Of a DNA stretch of 57,971 bases, positions 15,135 to 28,659 are shown piece after piece (the stretch's first letter is position 1; the number at the start of each line of letters is the position of its first letter). The DNA comes from Pseudomonas citronellolis. GTDB taxonomy: Bacteria > Pseudomonadota > Gammaproteobacteria > Pseudomonadales > Pseudomonadaceae. The stretch covers positions 1 through 57,971 of the forward strand of contig NZ_JARJLT010000359.1 in the NCBI RefSeq assembly GCF_029335315.1, read 5' to 3'. Below the pieces are notes generated by a model. It was not told where the DNA came from. It did not search any database and saw only the letters and a program-made list of their open reading frames with translations. Position numbers and translations under genes: made by a program.

Positions 15135-15230
15135 CGTAGGGCGCATAACGCCTCCGGCGTTATCCGCCATTGTCGTCGAGCACCGTTTCCGGCCAACGGC
15201 GGATAACCGCGAACGGTTATTCGCCCTACG
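15135..15230. repeat. Large imperfect palindrome / Pseudomonas intergenic repeat
   Basis: The segment starts CGTAGGGCGCATAACG and ends TTATTCGCCCTACG. The inner halves GGCGTTATCCGCC and GGCGGATAACC also pair, so the whole 96 bp folds back on itself. Such paired GGCGGATAAC/GTAGGGCG modules recur between genes in Pseudomonas. It lies between two converging genes (yqjG plus, LprI-like minus). Confidence 0.75.
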
Positions 15231-15269
15231 GTTCGAGGAAATGCTGGAGCAGCGCCCCAACCGGCAAGA

Positions 15270-15611
15270 TCAGATGGGCTTGTCGATGCCGTCGTAGATT
15301 TTCTGCAGGGCCGCCAGGCGCTCCTGGTAGCGCTGTTTCAGGCAGGCCTTGTTGGCCCCGCAGGCGCGGCGCTGTTCCAGCCAGGCCAACTGGGCGTCGC
15401 CCATGTTGCCGCGCATGCCCATGGCGAACAGGCCGCTGAGCAGGCGGTAGGTCGTGGCCATCTGCACGTCCAGCTCGGACAGCTGGCGGTCCGCGCAGAT
15501 GGCTTTCTCGTCGGCGTGGTGGGCCTTCTTGCAGTCGAAGCTGGCCGCGCCGGCCGGCGCGGCCACGATCACCAAGGCGCCCAGCGCAACCACGGCGAGC
15601 CAGCGGCTCAT
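15270..15611 (-). CDS. LprI-like (DUF1311) secreted protein
   Basis: This 113-residue protein has a signal peptide (residues 1-22, ending PAGAA) and then [20 protein letters not shown], the DUF1311 / lysozyme-inhibitor LprI signature with four conserved Cys (Cys26, Cys38, and the pair in [15 protein letters not shown]). These likely form disulfides in the periplasm. Its start overlaps the cysG stop by 4 bp, making it the last gene of the ftsK-lolA-rarA-serS-cysG run. Function unproven; lysozyme inhibition is known only for some relatives. Confidence 0.86.
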   Translation of the reverse strand: MSRWLAVVALGALVIVAAPAGAASFDCKKAHHADEKAICADRQLSELDVQMATTYRLLSGLFAMGMRGNMGDAQLAWLEQRRACGANKACLKQRYQERLAALQKIYDGIDKPI

Positions 15612-16993
15612 TGCTGGCCTTCGAACCAGGCGAGCTTGTCGCGCAGGGTGACCACCTCGCCGACGATCACCAGCGTCGGCGCGTGCACTTCATGCTCGGC
15701 GACCAGTTGCGGCAGGTTGGCCAGGGTGCCGGTGAAGACCCGCTGGTGCACGGTGGTGCCCTGCTGGATCAGCGCGGCGGGGGTATCGGCGGAACGCCCG
15801 TGACGCACCAGTTCCTCGCAGATCACCGGCAGGCCCACCAGGCCCATGTAGAACACCAGGGTCTGGCCCGGCGCCACCAGGTCGCGCCACGGCAGGTCGG
15901 TGCTGCCGTCCTTGAGGTGGCCGGTGACGAAGCGCACCGACTGCGCATAGTCGCGGTGGGTCAGCGGAATCCCGGCGTAGGCCGCGCAACCGCTGGCCGC
16001 GGTGATGCCCGGCACCACCTGGAAGGGAATCCCGGCGGCGGCCAGCTCGTCGATTTCCTCGCCGCCACGGCCGAAGATGAACGGGTCGCCACCCTTCAGG
16101 CGCAGCACGCGCTTGCCCTGCTGGGCCAGCTCGACCAGTTGGCGGTTGATTTCGTCCTGCGGCACCGCGTGATCGGCGCGACGCTTGCCGACGTACAGGC
16201 GGTCCGCGTCGCGGCGACACAGCTCGAGGATCGCCGGCGCCACCAGGCGGTCGTAGAGCACCACGTCGGCCTGCTGCATCAGGCGCAGGGCGCGGAAGGT
16301 CAGCAGGTCCGGATCGCCCGGGCCGGCGCCGACCAGGTACACCTCGCCACGGGCCTCGGCCTGCCCCGCTTCGAGCTTCGCCGCGAGCAGCCGCTCGGCT
16401 TCCGCCGGCTGCCCGGCGAGCATGCGTTCGGCCACCGGGCCCTGGAAGGTTTCCTCCCAGAACTGGCGACGCTGCTGCAGGTCCGGCAGGCGCCGCTTCA
16501 CCGCCTCGCGGAAACGGCTGGCAAGCCCGGCCAACTGGCCGTAGGTGGCGGGAATCCAGGTTTCCAGCCTGGCCCGCAGCAGGCGCGCCAGCACCGGCGC
16601 GTCGCCGCCGCTGGACACCGCCACCAGCAACGGCGAGCGGTCGACGATGGCGGGGAAGATCACGCTGCACAGCGCCGGCGCGTCCACCACGTTGACCGGC
16701 ACGCTGCGCGCGTGGGCGTCGCGGGAGACCTGGGCGTTCAGCGGCTCGTCATCGGTGGCGGCGATAGCCAGCACGCAGTCGCCGAGGTCACCCTCAGCGT
16801 AGCGACGCTCCAGCAGTTCGCCACCGCCCTGCTCCACCAGCTCGCGCAGTTCGCTGTGGACCTGCGGCGCCACCACGCGCAGGACGGCGCCCGCGCTGGC
16901 GAGCAGGCGCGCCTTGCGCAGGGCGACTTCACCGCCGCCGACCAGGAGCGCGCGACGTCCGCGCAGGATGTGGAACAGCGGCAGCGCATCCAT
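15608..16993 (-). CDS. cysG: Trifunctional sirohaem synthase
   Basis: This 461-residue enzyme turns uroporphyrinogen III into sirohaem, the cofactor of sulfite and nitrite reductases. The N-terminal dehydrogenase/ferrochelatase half starts [20 protein letters not shown] with a Rossmann glycine loop. The C-terminal SAM-dependent methyltransferase half starts near residue 216 ([20 protein letters not shown]) and has [15 protein letters not shown] and [20 protein letters not shown]. Both halves are intact and full length. It lies 1 bp after serS and overlaps the LprI-like gene. Confidence 0.97.
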   Translation of the reverse strand: MDALPLFHILRGRRALLVGGGEVALRKARLLASAGAVLRVVAPQVHSELRELVEQGGGELLERRYAEGDLGDCVLAIAATDDEPLNAQVSRDAHARSVPVNVVDAPALCSVIFPAIVDRSPLLVAVSSGGDAPVLARLLRARLETWIPATYGQLAGLASRFREAVKRRLPDLQQRRQFWEETFQGPVAERMLAGQPAEAERLLAAKLEAGQAEARGEVYLVGAGPGDPDLLTFRALRLMQQADVVLYDRLVAPAILELCRRDADRLYVGKRRADHAVPQDEINRQLVELAQQGKRVLRLKGGDPFIFGRGGEEIDELAAAGIPFQVVPGITAASGCAAYAGIPLTHRDYAQSVRFVTGHLKDGSTDLPWRDLVAPGQTLVFYMGLVGLPVICEELVRHGRSADTPAALIQQGTTVHQRVFTGTLANLPQLVAEHEVHAPTLVIVGEVVTLRDKLAWFEGQQ

Positions 16994-16994
16994 C

Positions 16995-18290
<1,296 letters not shown>

Positions 18291-18317
18291 CTAGTGTCGG
18301 CGGCGTTCGCGCGCCGC

Positions 18318-19643
18318 TCAGGATTTTCTGCGTTGTCTCGGGCTGGCCCGGTCCAGGGCCGCCAGGTGCTTGAGCTTCTCGCCGATCTTCAGTTCCAGGC
18401 CACGGGGCGCGGGCTGGTAATACTGGCGCGGTTCGAACTCTTCGGGGAAGTAGTCTTCCCCGGCGGCGTAGGCGTCGGCTTCGTCATGGGCGTAACGATA
18501 CTCCTCGCCATAGCCGAGGTTCTTCATCAGCTTGGTCGGTGCATTGCGCAGGTGCAACGGCACTTCCAGCGAGCCGCTGGCGGCGACGTCGCTGCGCGCG
18601 TTGTTGTAGGCGGTATAGACCGCGTTGCTCTTCGGCGCGCAGGCCAGGTAGACGATGGCCTGGGCGATGGCCAGCTCGCCCTCCGGGCTGCCCAGGCGCT
18701 CCTGCACGTTCCAGGCGTCGAGGCACAGGGTCAGCGCGCGCGGGTCGGCGTTGCCGACCTCCTCGCTGGCCATGCGCACCACGCGGCGAGCGATGTACAG
18801 TGGGTCGCAGCCGCCGTCGAGCATGCGCGCGAACCAGTAGAGCGCGCCGTTCGGGCTGGAGCCGCGCACCGACTTGTGCAGCGCGCTGATCTGGTCGTAG
18901 AAGGCCTCGCCGCCCTTGTCGAAACGCCGGCGGGTGTCGCCCAGCAGGTTCTGCAACAGCGTGGGGCTGATCTCGCCACCGTCCTCGGCCAGGTCGGAAG
19001 CGTTCTCCAGCAGGTTGAGCAGGCGCCGGCCATCGCCATCGGCGGCGGCCATGAGGATCGCGAAACTCTCCTCGGGCAGGCTCAGCCGGCGCTTGCCGAG
19101 GCCCTTGTCTTCGCTCAAGGCGCGCTGCACCAGCTTGCGCAGGGCCGCCTCGTCCAGGCTCTTCAGCACGTAGACGCGAGCCCGCGAGAGCAAGGCGTTG
19201 TTCAGTTCGAAGGACGGGTTCTCGGTCGTCGCGCCAATGAAAATCAGGGTGCCGTCTTCGACATAGGGCAGGAAGGCGTCCTGCTGGCTCTTGTTGAAGC
19301 GGTGCACTTCGTCGACGAAGAGGATGGTGCGGCGGCCGTATTGCGCCGCCTGCTGCTTGGCCATCTCCACCGACTGGCGGATTTCCTTGACCCCGGAGAG
19401 CACCGCCGAGATGGTCTCGAAGTGCGCGTCGGAGACCTGCGCCAGCAGCTTGGCCAGGGTGGTCTTGCCGACGCCGGGCGGGCCCCAGAAGATCATCGAG
19501 TGCAGCGCGCCCTGCTCCAGCGCCTCGCGCAGCGGCTTGCCGCGGGCGAGCAGGTGCTCCTGGCCGGCGTATTCGTCCAGGCTGGCGGCGCGCAGGCGCG
19601 CGGCCAGGGGCTGGGCTACGGGTTCGGAACGGAACAGGTCCAC
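18318..19643 (-). CDS. rarA: Replication-associated recombination ATPase RarA (MgsA)
   Basis: This 441-residue AAA+ protein acts at stalled replication forks. It starts [20 protein letters not shown] and [11 protein letters not shown]. Walker A is [16 protein letters not shown] (residues about 54-69), Walker B is [20 protein letters not shown], and sensor 1 is [14 protein letters not shown]. The C-terminal tetramerisation part contains [20 protein letters not shown], as in E. coli RarA (formerly YcaJ). The lolA-rarA-serS order is conserved in Pseudomonas and enterics. Confidence 0.95.
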   Translation of the reverse strand: MDLFRSEPVAQPLAARLRAASLDEYAGQEHLLARGKPLREALEQGALHSMIFWGPPGVGKTTLAKLLAQVSDAHFETISAVLSGVKEIRQSVEMAKQQAAQYGRRTILFVDEVHRFNKSQQDAFLPYVEDGTLIFIGATTENPSFELNNALLSRARVYVLKSLDEAALRKLVQRALSEDKGLGKRRLSLPEESFAILMAAADGDGRRLLNLLENASDLAEDGGEISPTLLQNLLGDTRRRFDKGGEAFYDQISALHKSVRGSSPNGALYWFARMLDGGCDPLYIARRVVRMASEEVGNADPRALTLCLDAWNVQERLGSPEGELAIAQAIVYLACAPKSNAVYTAYNNARSDVAASGSLEVPLHLRNAPTKLMKNLGYGEEYRYAHDEADAYAAGEDYFPEEFEPRQYYQPAPRGLELKIGEKLKHLAALDRASPRQRRKS

Positions 19644-19681
19644 GCTGCTACCTCACGGGCGCCGCGCCAGGCGGCCGCCCT

Positions 19682-20305
19682 TCACTCCTGGATGACGTCG
19701 ACGCCCTTGGGCGCCTCGAAGACGAACTGCTTGGCGTCCACCGGCTGGTTCATCTTCACGTCGAAGAACAGGATGTTGGTGCGCTGGCCGACGCTGTCGA
19801 TCAGCTGCATGTCGTTGACCACCCCGTTGCGGAAGGAAATCCGCAGGTTGTCGAACAGGGTGTCCTTGTCCTTCGGCTTGAGGGTGAAGTCGACCACGTT
19901 GCCGCCATCCTTGCTGGTGATGTCGAAGCTCTCGTGGATCTTCGAAATGTCGCCGGAGAGCAGCAGCGCCGGGGTCTGGGTCAGGCGCTGGTCGAGTTTC
20001 TGGATGGTCACCTGCTGCAGGTCCGGGTCGTACAGCCAGATCTTCTCGCCATTGGAGATCAGCAGTTGCTCCTGGGGCGCGTCGGTGTGCCAGCGGAACA
20101 GGCCCGGGCGCTTGAGCGCCAGGTTGCCGGCCGTCTCCTGCAGGCGGGTGCCGCTGCCGTCCAGGGTCAGCTGGGAGAAGCGTGCGGTCAGGGTCTGGGC
20201 CTTGCTCAGCATGGCGCTCAGGCGCTGGGTGGAGGCATCGTCGGCGTGGGCCTGGACGCCGGCCATGGCCAGCGCGGCAAGCATCAGCATGCGGATCAGT
20301 CGCAT
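19682..20305 (-). CDS. lolA: Outer-membrane lipoprotein carrier protein
   Basis: This 207-residue periplasmic chaperone ferries lipoproteins from LolCDE to LolB. The signal peptide (residues 1-21) ends GVQAHA. The mature domain has the LolA fold with [48 protein letters not shown] and the C-terminal [20 protein letters not shown]. Length matches the family. It lies 12 bp after ftsK. Confidence 0.96.
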   Translation of the reverse strand: MRLIRMLMLAALAMAGVQAHADDASTQRLSAMLSKAQTLTARFSQLTLDGSGTRLQETAGNLALKRPGLFRWHTDAPQEQLLISNGEKIWLYDPDLQQVTIQKLDQRLTQTPALLLSGDISKIHESFDITSKDGGNVVDFTLKPKDKDTLFDNLRISFRNGVVNDMQLIDSVGQRTNILFFDVKMNQPVDAKQFVFEAPKGVDVIQE

Positions 20306-20317
20306 GGAAATCCTCGA

Positions 20318-22729
20318 TCAGTCGCGGATGGGGGCCGGCGCGGTCACTTCGCGCGAGCCATTGGAATTCATCGGAGTGACCACGCCGGCCATCTCCATCG
20401 CCTCGATCATCCGCGCGGCGCGGTTGTAGCCGATCTTCAGCTTGCGCTGCACCGCGGAAATCGAGGCGCGGCGGCTCTCGGTGACGAAGCGCACGGCTTC
20501 GTCATACAGCGGGTCGTCCTCGCTGCCTTCGCTGCCCTCGCCACCGCCGCCACCCTCGAAGCCACCGCCACCGCCTTCTTCGGCGCCGGCGAGGATGTCC
20601 TCGATGTAGTCGGGGGCGCCGCGCAGTTTCCAGGCCTCGACCACGCGATGCACTTCGTCGTCGGAGACGAACGCGCCATGCACGCGGATCGGCAGGCCGG
20701 TGCCCGGCGGCAGGTAGAGCATGTCACCGTGGCCGAGCAACTGCTCCGCGCCACCCTGGTCGAGGATGGTCCGCGAGTCGATCTTGCTCGACACCTGGAA
20801 GGCGATCCGGGTCGGGATGTTGGCCTTGATCAGGCCGGTGATCACGTCCACCGACGGGCGCTGGGTGGCGAGGATCAGGTGGATGCCCGCCGCCCGCGCC
20901 TTCTGCGCGATACGCGCGATCAGCTCTTCGACCTTCTTGCCGACGATCATCATCATGTCGGCGAATTCGTCGACCACCACCACGATGGTCGGCAGCGTGT
21001 GCAGCAGCGGCGCCTCGTCTTCCATGCTCTCGCGGCGGTACAGCGGGTCGGTCAGCGGCGTGCCGGCCTCCTCGGCGTCCTTCACCTTGCGATTGAAACC
21101 GGCCAGGTTGCGCACGCCCATGGCGGCCATCAGCTTGTAGCGCCGCTCCATCTCGGCGACGCTCCAGCGCAGCGCGTTGGCGGCCTCCTTCATGTCGGTG
21201 ACCACCGGGCAGAGCAGGTGCGGAATGCCCTCGTAGATCGACAGTTCGAGCATCTTCGGGTCGATCATGATCAGCCGCGCGTCCGCCGGCGTCGACTTGA
21301 ACAGGATCGACAGCAGCATGGCGTTCACGCCCACCGACTTACCGGAACCGGTGGTACCGGCCACCAGCAGGTGCGGCATCTTCGCCAGGTCGGTGATGAC
21401 CGGGTTGCCGCCGATGTCATGGCCCAGGGCCAGCGGCACGGTGGACTTGTGTTCGTCGTATTCCGGCGTCATCAGCACTTCGGAGAAGCGCACCATCTGC
21501 CGGTCTTCGTTGGGAATCTCGATGCCCACGGTGGTCTTGCCGGGAATCACCTCGACCACCCGCACGCTGATCACCGCCAGCGAGCGCGCCAGGTCCTTGG
21601 CCAGGTTGGAGATGCGGCTGACCTTCACGCCGGCCGCCGGCTGGATTTCGAAACGGGTGATCACCGGGCCCGGATGGACCGACTCGACCACCACCTCGAC
21701 GCCGAACTCCTTGAGCTTGATCTCCAGCAGGCGCGACATGGCCTCCAGCGATTCGGGGGAGTAGCTGCGCTTCTTCTCGCCGGCCGGGTCGAGGATCGAC
21801 AGCGGCGGCAGGGTGCCCTCCACGGCGGTATCGACGAACAGCGGCGCCTGTTTCTCCTTGAGCACGCGCTTGCTCGGCTCGGCGGGCTTGGGCGGCGGCG
21901 GCGCGTCGATCTTCGGCGCCGGGCGCTTCTCGCGCTCCTGCACGCTCTTGACCAGGGCTTCCTCGCGCTCGATCAGGCGCTCCTTGACCTTGGCCTGCTC
22001 GCGACGGTCCGGCACCACCGGCGCGGCCACTTCGGCGACGCGCTCGTCCACTTCGCGCAGTTGCGCGACCAGCTGCTTGTGCTCGCTGCGCGCACTCCAC
22101 CAGCGGTTGAAGGCGTTCTGGATCAGCTCGAAGAGGTCCAGGGTGATCTTCCCGGTGACGTCCATCACCTGGAACCAGGAAAGGTCGGCGAACACGGTCA
22201 TGCCGAACAGGAACAGGGCGATGAACAGCAGCGTGCTGCCCTGCACGTTGAGGGCGTTGAGCGCCAACTGGCCGAGGCTTTCGCCCACGGCGCCACCGGC
22301 GGAGGCCGGCAGGTGGCCGCCACCGATGTGGAAATGGATATAGGCCAGCGCCGAGCCGGAAAGGATCAGGAACACCAGGCCGATCAGGCGCCAGGAGAAC
22401 AGCCAGCCGCTCCACTCCCAGGCCACGTGGCGCTTGCGGAAGACCTGCCAGGTCTTGACCCCGAGCAGCAGCGGGAACAGGTAGGCGAAGTAACCTAGCG
22501 CGACGAAGAGGATGTCGGCACTCAGCGCCCCCAGGCGACCGGCAGCGTTCTGCACCTGCTCGACGTGACTGGAATGACTCCAGCCCGGATCGGACGAATC
22601 GTAGGTGAGCAGCGCCATCCACAGGTAAAGGCAGAGCGCGCCGAGCGCGATCAGGGCCCCTTCCTTCAGGCGAATGTGCAATTGCTGACGCCAGGCTGCG
22701 GCGTGGCTAGCGGTGGTCGAGTCCTTCAA
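20318..22729 (-). CDS. ftsK: DNA translocase FtsK
   Basis: This 803-residue septal DNA pump clears chromosome ends and activates XerCD at dif. The N-terminal part has four membrane helices (first: [20 protein letters not shown]). A charged linker (about residues 190-290, rich in Glu, Lys and Pro) follows, then the RecA-like motor with Walker [20 protein letters not shown] and Walker [16 protein letters not shown] winged-helix gamma domain (last about 65 residues) reads KOPS and binds XerD. A TTG start at 22729 was chosen because it matches the family N-terminus (MKDST...[12 protein letters not shown]); the frame is open to another TTG at 22780. A Gly/Glu-rich run joins the motor and gamma domain. 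Confidence 0.94.
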   Translation of the reverse strand: MKDSTTASHAAAWRQQLHIRLKEGALIALGALCLYLWMALLTYDSSDPGWSHSSHVEQVQNAAGRLGALSADILFVALGYFAYLFPLLLGVKTWQVFRKRHVAWEWSGWLFSWRLIGLVFLILSGSALAYIHFHIGGGHLPASAGGAVGESLGQLALNALNVQGSTLLFIALFLFGMTVFADLSWFQVMDVTGKITLDLFELIQNAFNRWWSARSEHKQLVAQLREVDERVAEVAAPVVPDRREQAKVKERLIEREEALVKSVQEREKRPAPKIDAPPPPKPAEPSKRVLKEKQAPLFVDTAVEGTLPPLSILDPAGEKKRSYSPESLEAMSRLLEIKLKEFGVEVVVESVHPGPVITRFEIQPAAGVKVSRISNLAKDLARSLAVISVRVVEVIPGKTTVGIEIPNEDRQMVRFSEVLMTPEYDEHKSTVPLALGHDIGGNPVITDLAKMPHLLVAGTTGSGKSVGVNAMLLSILFKSTPADARLIMIDPKMLELSIYEGIPHLLCPVVTDMKEAANALRWSVAEMERRYKLMAAMGVRNLAGFNRKVKDAEEAGTPLTDPLYRRESMEDEAPLLHTLPTIVVVVDEFADMMMIVGKKVEELIARIAQKARAAGIHLILATQRPSVDVITGLIKANIPTRIAFQVSSKIDSRTILDQGGAEQLLGHGDMLYLPPGTGLPIRVHGAFVSDDEVHRVVEAWKLRGAPDYIEDILAGAEEGGGGGFEGGGGGEGSEGSEDDPLYDEAVRFVTESRRASISAVQRKLKIGYNRAARMIEAMEMAGVVTPMNSNGSREVTAPAPIRD

Positions 22730-22865
22730 AACGCGTCTATTCCTGCGCACTGGGCGCGTCCGAGAGTCATCTGGCGACAAAACGGGCCTATTGTACGGCT
22801 TTGGCCGCTCGATGCCACAGGGCCCGCCACAGCGCCTTTTGCCGCCTTTTCCAGGTTCGGTGTAG

Positions 22866-23897
<1,032 letters not shown>

Positions 23898-23934
23898 CAG
23901 GCCCGGGGAGGGCCCCGCCCTCCCCTACCCCGCC

Positions 23935-24639
23935 ATGCTCAACTGGCTTTCCCGCCGCAACTTCGACTTCCCGCCGCTGGACAAGGCCCTGCGCGACCCC
24001 AACGGGTTGCTCGCCGCCGGCGGCGACCTCGACCCGCGCCGCCTGGTCGCCGCCTACCGCCACGGCTGCTTCCCCTGGTACCAGGACGGCCAGCCGATCC
24101 TCTGGTGGTCGCCGGACCCGCGCACCGTCCTGTTTCCCGACGAACTGCACGTTTCCCGCAGCCTGGCCAAGTGCCTGCGCCAGGGCCGCTACCGGGTGAC
24201 CTTCGATCAGGCCTTCGATCGCGTCATCGCCGCCTGCGCCGCGCCACGCGACTACGCCGACGGCACCTGGATCACCCAGCCGATGCAGGACGCCTATCGC
24301 CAGCTGCACGACCAGGGCGTCGCCCACTCGGTGGAAACCTGGGACGGTGACGAACTGGTCGGCGGCCTCTACGGCCTGGCCATGGGCCGGCTGTTCTTCG
24401 GCGAGTCCATGTTCAGCCGCGCCGACAACGCCTCCAAGGTCGCGTTCGTCACCCTGGTGCAACGCCTGCGCGCCGCCGGCTTCGTATTGATCGACTGCCA
24501 GATGCCCACGCAACACCTGCACAGCTTCGGCGCCCGCGCCATCAGCCGGGCCGAGTTCGCCACCTACCTGCGCCGTCATCTCGACGAAACGCCGCTCTGC
24601 GACTGGCGTTCGCAAGCGGACTCGCGCGGACTGACATAA
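23935..24639 (+). CDS. aat: Leucyl/phenylalanyl-tRNA-protein transferase
   Basis: This 234-residue enzyme adds Leu or Phe to N-terminal Arg or Lys of proteins, creating N-degrons read by ClpS. Family motifs are [80 protein letters not shown] and [18 protein letters not shown]. The ATG at 23935 gives the standard [16 protein letters not shown] start. It is located between trxB and bpt, near clpS-clpA, so the pathway is clustered. Confidence 0.96.
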   Translation: MLNWLSRRNFDFPPLDKALRDPNGLLAAGGDLDPRRLVAAYRHGCFPWYQDGQPILWWSPDPRTVLFPDELHVSRSLAKCLRQGRYRVTFDQAFDRVIAACAAPRDYADGTWITQPMQDAYRQLHDQGVAHSVETWDGDELVGGLYGLAMGRLFFGESMFSRADNASKVAFVTLVQRLRAAGFVLIDCQMPTQHLHSFGARAISRAEFATYLRRHLDETPLCDWRSQADSRGLT

Positions 24640-24670
24640 ACTTGCCGGAGGGTTATCGCGGGGGTTGATC

Positions 24671-25378
24671 ATGACCGAACTGGCCCGACTGAAGTTCTAC
24701 GCGACGCAACCGCATCCGTGCAGCTATCTGCCCGAGGAGCAGGCCACCACCCTGTTCCTCGATCCCAGCCAGCCCATGGACGCGCAGCTGTACGCCTCGC
24801 TTTCGGAAGTCGGCTTCCGCCGCAGCGGCGAGCACCTCTATCGTCCGCATTGCCAGCACTGCACCGCGTGCATCCCGGCGCGAATCCCGGCCGAGGGCTT
24901 CCAGCCCAGCCGCCAGCAGAAGCGCATCATCAAGCGCAACGCCGACCTCAAGGTACTCAAGCGCCGCCCGGCCTTCACCGAGGAGTACTACGCGCTGTAC
25001 ATGCGCTACATCGAGCAGCGCCACGCGGACGGCGACATGTACCCGCCCAGCCGCGACCAGTTCAGCACCTTCCTGGTGCGCGACCTGCCGTTCAGCTGCT
25101 TCTACGAGTTCCGCCTGCAGGGCCGCCTGCTGGCGGTGGCGGTGACCGACGTGCTGCCCAACGGCCTGTCGGCGGTCTACACCTTCTACGACCCCGACGA
25201 GGAACGCCGCAGCCTCGGCCGCTACGCCATTCTCTGGCAGATCGCCGAGACCGAACGCCTGGGCCTGTACGCCGTGTACCTCGGCTACTGGATCAAGAAT
25301 TGCCGGAAGATGAACTACAAGACCCAGTACCGTCCCATCGAGCTCTTCGTCAACCAGCGCTGGGTAGCGCTGAACTGA
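24671..25378 (+). CDS. bpt: Aspartate/glutamate leucyltransferase (Bpt, arginyltransferase family)
   Basis: This 235-residue enzyme adds Leu from Leu-tRNA to N-terminal Asp or Glu. The N-terminal Cys motifs are present (HPCSYLPEE and [17 protein letters not shown]). The GNAT-like C-terminal half includes [32 protein letters not shown] and [21 protein letters not shown] start 6 bp upstream (M-I-M) is also possible; ATG 24671 gives the common [10 protein letters not shown] start. Often labelled ate; bacterial members transfer leucine. Confidence 0.95.
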
Positions 25379-25479
25379 GGGCTACGCTCGACTTCTGGCG
25401 CACGCCGCGGATTTCAGGCACAATACTCGCCTTTTTTCAGGCCACCCAGGCCATTCATAGACACCGAGGGTTCTACTGC

Positions 25480-25698
25480 ATGTCGAAAGAAGACAGCTTC
25501 GAAATGGAAGGCACTGTCGTCGACACCCTGCCCAACACCATGTTCCGCGTGGAGTTGGAGAACGGGCACGTCGTTACCGCGCACATCTCCGGCAAGATGC
25601 GCAAGAACTACATCCGCATCCTGACCGGCGACAAGGTTCGCGTCGAACTGACTCCCTACGACCTGAGCAAGGGTCGCATCACCTACCGCGCTCGCTGA
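25480..25698 (+). CDS. infA: Translation initiation factor IF-1
   Basis: This 72-residue OB-fold (S1-like) factor binds the ribosomal A site during initiation. The sequence [40 protein letters not shown] and [17 protein letters not shown] is that of a typical gammaproteobacterial IF-1. It is located between bpt and the convergent clpA, as in many gammaproteobacteria, and has a terminator 43 bp downstream. Confidence 0.98.
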
Positions 25699-25740
25699 TA
25701 GCGCAAGGTGAAACCGGGCCCAGGCCCGGACGAATAGCAA

Positions 25741-25764
25741 AACGCCCGGCATAGCCGGGCGTTT
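25741..25764. terminator. Bidirectional terminator between infA and clpA
   Basis: AACGCCCGGC-ATA-GCCGGGCGTTT stem serves the convergent infA (plus) and clpA (minus) genes. T-rich sequence follows on the plus strand. Confidence 0.88.
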
Positions 25765-25788
25765 GCGTTTCTGCCGCGAGGCCGACCG

Positions 25789-28062
25789 TCAGGCCGGCTC
25801 CGCAGTGACCACCTCGAACTCGAAGACCAGCTCGCCGTCCTTGAGATCGACATGGGCGACACCGCCGTGCTCGGCCAGCTCGCCGAACAGGATCTGCTCG
25901 GCCAGCGGCCGCTTGATCTTGTCCTGGATCAGCCGCGCCATGGGACGCGCGCCCATCTGCGGGTCGTAGCCCTTCTCCGCCAGCCAGTTGCGCGCCGTGT
26001 CGCTGACCTCGAGCTGAACGCGCTTGTCCTCCAGCTGCGCCTGCAGCTCGGTGAGGAACTTGTCGACCACGCTCTTGATGGTGTCGTGACTCAGGCGGCC
26101 GAACTGGATGATGGTATCCAGGCGGTTGCGGAACTCCGGAGTGAAGCTCTTCTTGATCACTTCCATGGCGTCGCTGGTGTGATCCTGCTGGCTGAAGCCG
26201 ATGGAGGCCCGCGCCGCGGTTTCCGCACCGGCGTTGGTGGTCATGATCACGATGACGTTGCGGAAGTCCGCCTTGCGCCCGTTGTTGTCGGTCAGGGTGC
26301 CGTGGTCCATCACCTGCAGCAGCAGGTTGAAGACTTCCGGGTGGGCCTTCTCGATCTCGTCCAGCAGCAACACGCAGTGCGGGGTCTTGGTGATCGCCTC
26401 GGTGAGCAGGCCACCCTGGTCGAAGCCGACGTAGCCCGGAGGGGCGCCGATCAGCCGCGACACGGTATGCCGCTCCATGTACTCGGACATGTCGAAGCGT
26501 ACCAGCTCGACGCCCAGCGCCTTGGCCAGCTGGCGCGCCACCTCGGTCTTGCCCACACCGGTGGGGCCGGCGAAGAGGAAGGAGCCGACCGGCTTGTCCG
26601 GCGACTTGAGCCCGGCACGGGACAGCTTGATGGCGGTGGACAGCGACTCGATCGCCGCGTCCTGGCCGAACACCGTGAGCTTGAGGTCGCGCTCCAGGTT
26701 GCGCAGCAGCTCCTTGTCCGAGCTGCTGACGTGTTTCGGCGGAATCCGCGCGATCTTCGCGACTATGTCCTCGACCTGCTGCACCTCGATGCGCTTCACG
26801 CGCTTCTCTTCCGGCTGCAGGCGCTGGTAGGCACCGGCTTCGTCGATGACGTCGATGGCCTTGTCCGGCATGTGCCGATCATTGATGTAGCGCGCCGCCA
26901 GTTCGGCCGCCGCTCGCAGGGCCTCGTCGCTGTACTCGATATGGTGATGCTGCTCGAAGCGCGGCTTGAGCCCCTTGAGGATGCCCACGGTGTCTTCCAC
27001 CGAAGGCTCGGTGACGTCGACCTTCTGGAAGCGCCGCGCCAGCGCGCGATCCTTCTCGAAGATGCCGCGGAATTCCTGGAAGGTGGTCGAGCCGATGCAG
27101 CGGATTTCCCCGGAGGAGAGCAGCGGCTTGAGCAGGTTGGAGGCATCCATCACCCCGCCGGACGCCGCGCCGGCGCCGATGATGGTGTGGATCTCGTCAA
27201 TGAACAGCACCGCGTGCGGGCGCTTGCGCAGCTCGTTGAGCAGCGCCTTGAAGCGCTTCTCGAAATCGCCGCGGTACTTGGTGCCGGCCAGCAGCGCGCC
27301 AAGGTCCAGCGAGTAGACGACACTGTCAGCCAGCAGATCCGGCACCTGGCCGTCGACGATGCGCTTGGCCAGGCCTTCGGCGATGGCGGTCTTGCCGACG
27401 CCGGCCTCACCGACCAGCAGCGGGTTGTTCTTGCGCCGCCGGGCGAGGATCTGCGCCACGCGCTCGACCTCCGCCTCGCGGCCGACCAACGGGTCGATGC
27501 GCCCCTGGCGCGCCAGGTCGTTCAGGTTGCTGGCGTAGGCGTCCAGCGGATGACTGGAAGTGGAGGACTCGCCGCCCTCCTCGTCCTGCATTTCCTGCTC
27601 GCTTTCCTGGTGCTCGGCGTGCCCCGGCACCTTGGAGATGCCGTGGGCGATGTAATTCACCACGTCGATGCGGGCGACGCTCTGCTGCTTGAGCAGGAAC
27701 ACCGCCTGGCTCTCCTGCTCGCTGAAGATCGCCACCAGCACGTTGGCGCCGGTCACTTCGCGCTTGCCCGAGCTCTGCACGTGGAATACCGCGCGCTGCA
27801 ATACGCGCTGGAAGCCCAGGGTCGGCTGGGTCTCGCGATCCTCGTCGTGCTGCGGAATCAGCGGCGTCGTGGAATCGATGAATTCCTGCAGGTCGCGACG
27901 CAGCTTGTCCAGGTTCGCCCCGCAGGCGCGCAGCACGGTAGCCGCCGCCTCGTTGTCCAGGAGCGCCAGCAGCAGGTGCTCGACGGTCATGAACTCATGC
28001 CGTTTTGCCCGCGCTTCCTTGAAGGCGAGATTGAGGGTGACTTCGAGCTCTCGATTCAACAT
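25789..28062 (-). CDS. clpA: ATP-dependent Clp protease ATP-binding subunit ClpA
   Basis: This 757-residue unfoldase of the ClpAP protease starts [20 protein letters not shown] with the Clp-N domain that binds ClpS. AAA-1 Walker A is [17 protein letters not shown] and AAA-2 Walker A is [18 protein letters not shown]. The ClpP-binding loop (IGF) lies in [14 protein letters not shown]. An acidic linker ([16 protein letters not shown]) separates the N domain from AAA-1. The ATG at 28062 follows GAGGTGAAGTC; an upstream extension was rejected. It is the second gene of the clpS-clpA unit (27-bp gap). Confidence 0.97.
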   Translation of the reverse strand: MLNRELEVTLNLAFKEARAKRHEFMTVEHLLLALLDNEAAATVLRACGANLDKLRRDLQEFIDSTTPLIPQHDEDRETQPTLGFQRVLQRAVFHVQSSGKREVTGANVLVAIFSEQESQAVFLLKQQSVARIDVVNYIAHGISKVPGHAEHQESEQEMQDEEGGESSTSSHPLDAYASNLNDLARQGRIDPLVGREAEVERVAQILARRRKNNPLLVGEAGVGKTAIAEGLAKRIVDGQVPDLLADSVVYSLDLGALLAGTKYRGDFEKRFKALLNELRKRPHAVLFIDEIHTIIGAGAASGGVMDASNLLKPLLSSGEIRCIGSTTFQEFRGIFEKDRALARRFQKVDVTEPSVEDTVGILKGLKPRFEQHHHIEYSDEALRAAAELAARYINDRHMPDKAIDVIDEAGAYQRLQPEEKRVKRIEVQQVEDIVAKIARIPPKHVSSSDKELLRNLERDLKLTVFGQDAAIESLSTAIKLSRAGLKSPDKPVGSFLFAGPTGVGKTEVARQLAKALGVELVRFDMSEYMERHTVSRLIGAPPGYVGFDQGGLLTEAITKTPHCVLLLDEIEKAHPEVFNLLLQVMDHGTLTDNNGRKADFRNVIVIMTTNAGAETAARASIGFSQQDHTSDAMEVIKKSFTPEFRNRLDTIIQFGRLSHDTIKSVVDKFLTELQAQLEDKRVQLEVSDTARNWLAEKGYDPQMGARPMARLIQDKIKRPLAEQILFGELAEHGGVAHVDLKDGELVFEFEVVTAEPA

Positions 28063-28089
28063 GACTTCACCTCGCTCCAAACATCCGCA

Positions 28090-28452
28090 TCAGCTTTCTT
28101 TCTCGATCTCACACAACAGTGGATGCTGGCTCTCCTTCGCATACTGATTGACCTGCATGGCCTTGGTCTCGGCAATGTCACGGGTGAACGTGCCGCAGAC
28201 CGCCTTACCTTGAGTATGCACTGTCAACATGACCTTGGTTGCCTGCTCGCGGTTCATGTTGAAGTACGACTCCAGTACCTCTACCACGAAATCCATGGGT
28301 GTGTAGTCATCGTTGAACATGATGACCCTGTACATCGGCGGAGGCTTCAGGGCCGGCTTGGATTCTTCGACCGCAAGCCCGCTCCCCTCCTCTTCGAGGG
28401 GGTCAGGACGGTCCTGATTGAATGTTAGTCGAATCTGGCTACTTGCATGCAT
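28090..28452 (-). CDS. clpS: ClpA adaptor protein ClpS
   Basis: This 120-residue adaptor delivers proteins with N-terminal Leu, Phe, Trp or Tyr to ClpAP. The flexible N-terminus (to about residue 38) precedes the core [20 protein letters not shown], which contains the N-degron pocket residues (Asn, Asp, Asp and Met). [18 protein letters not shown] follows. It is adjacent to clpA and close to aat and bpt, which make ClpS substrates. It is divergent from cspD across 228 bp. Confidence 0.96.
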   Translation of the reverse strand: MHASSQIRLTFNQDRPDPLEEEGSGLAVEESKPALKPPPMYRVIMFNDDYTPMDFVVEVLESYFNMNREQATKVMLTVHTQGKAVCGTFTRDIAETKAMQVNQYAKESQHPLLCEIEKES

Positions 28453-28535
28453 GCTGGAATAAATGGGTCCGCGACGAAGGAATTAAAGGCCTGAGGGGAT
28501 AATTGATCCGATTCTCAAGCGCAGACGAGAGCGCC

Positions 28536-28563
28536 TTGACTAACCCCAAAACGGTGTTACAAA
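28536..28563 (+). promoter_or_regulatory. Putative sigma-70 promoter of cspD
   Basis: TTGACT (28536-28541), 16-bp spacer and TACAAA (28558-28563). Transcription would begin near 28570, giving a leader of about 110 nt that begins almost exactly at the first of three hairpins. Confidence 0.4.
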
Positions 28564-28568
28564 CAAAG

Positions 28569-28659
28569 GATACCCCGTAGCGGGTATCAGGCGTTCTGCA
28601 GCCCTTGAACATCAAGGGTTGGAGCGGAATCGTAGTGGATGATACTCCAGCGATGGAGT
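28569..28659 (+). promoter_or_regulatory. Three consecutive perfect hairpins in the cspD leader
   Basis: The stems are GATACCC/GGGTATC (28569-28588, 6-nt loop), CCCTTGA/TCAAGGG (28602-28618, 3-nt loop) and ACTCCA/TGGAGT (28644-28659, GCGA tetraloop). All lie upstream of the GAGG ribosome site (28669-28672) and ATG 28681. The structure is seen directly; a regulatory role (thermosensing or translation control) is inferred. Confidence 0.55.

Noticed and set aside
19934-22498. An 854-codon open frame antisense to lolA and ftsK
   Set aside because: Same His/Gln/Arg-rich shadow composition; ftsK is certain on the other strand.
25852-28428. An 858-codon open frame antisense to clpA and clpS
   Set aside because: Runs across two real genes and their promoter side with shadow composition; no family recognised.
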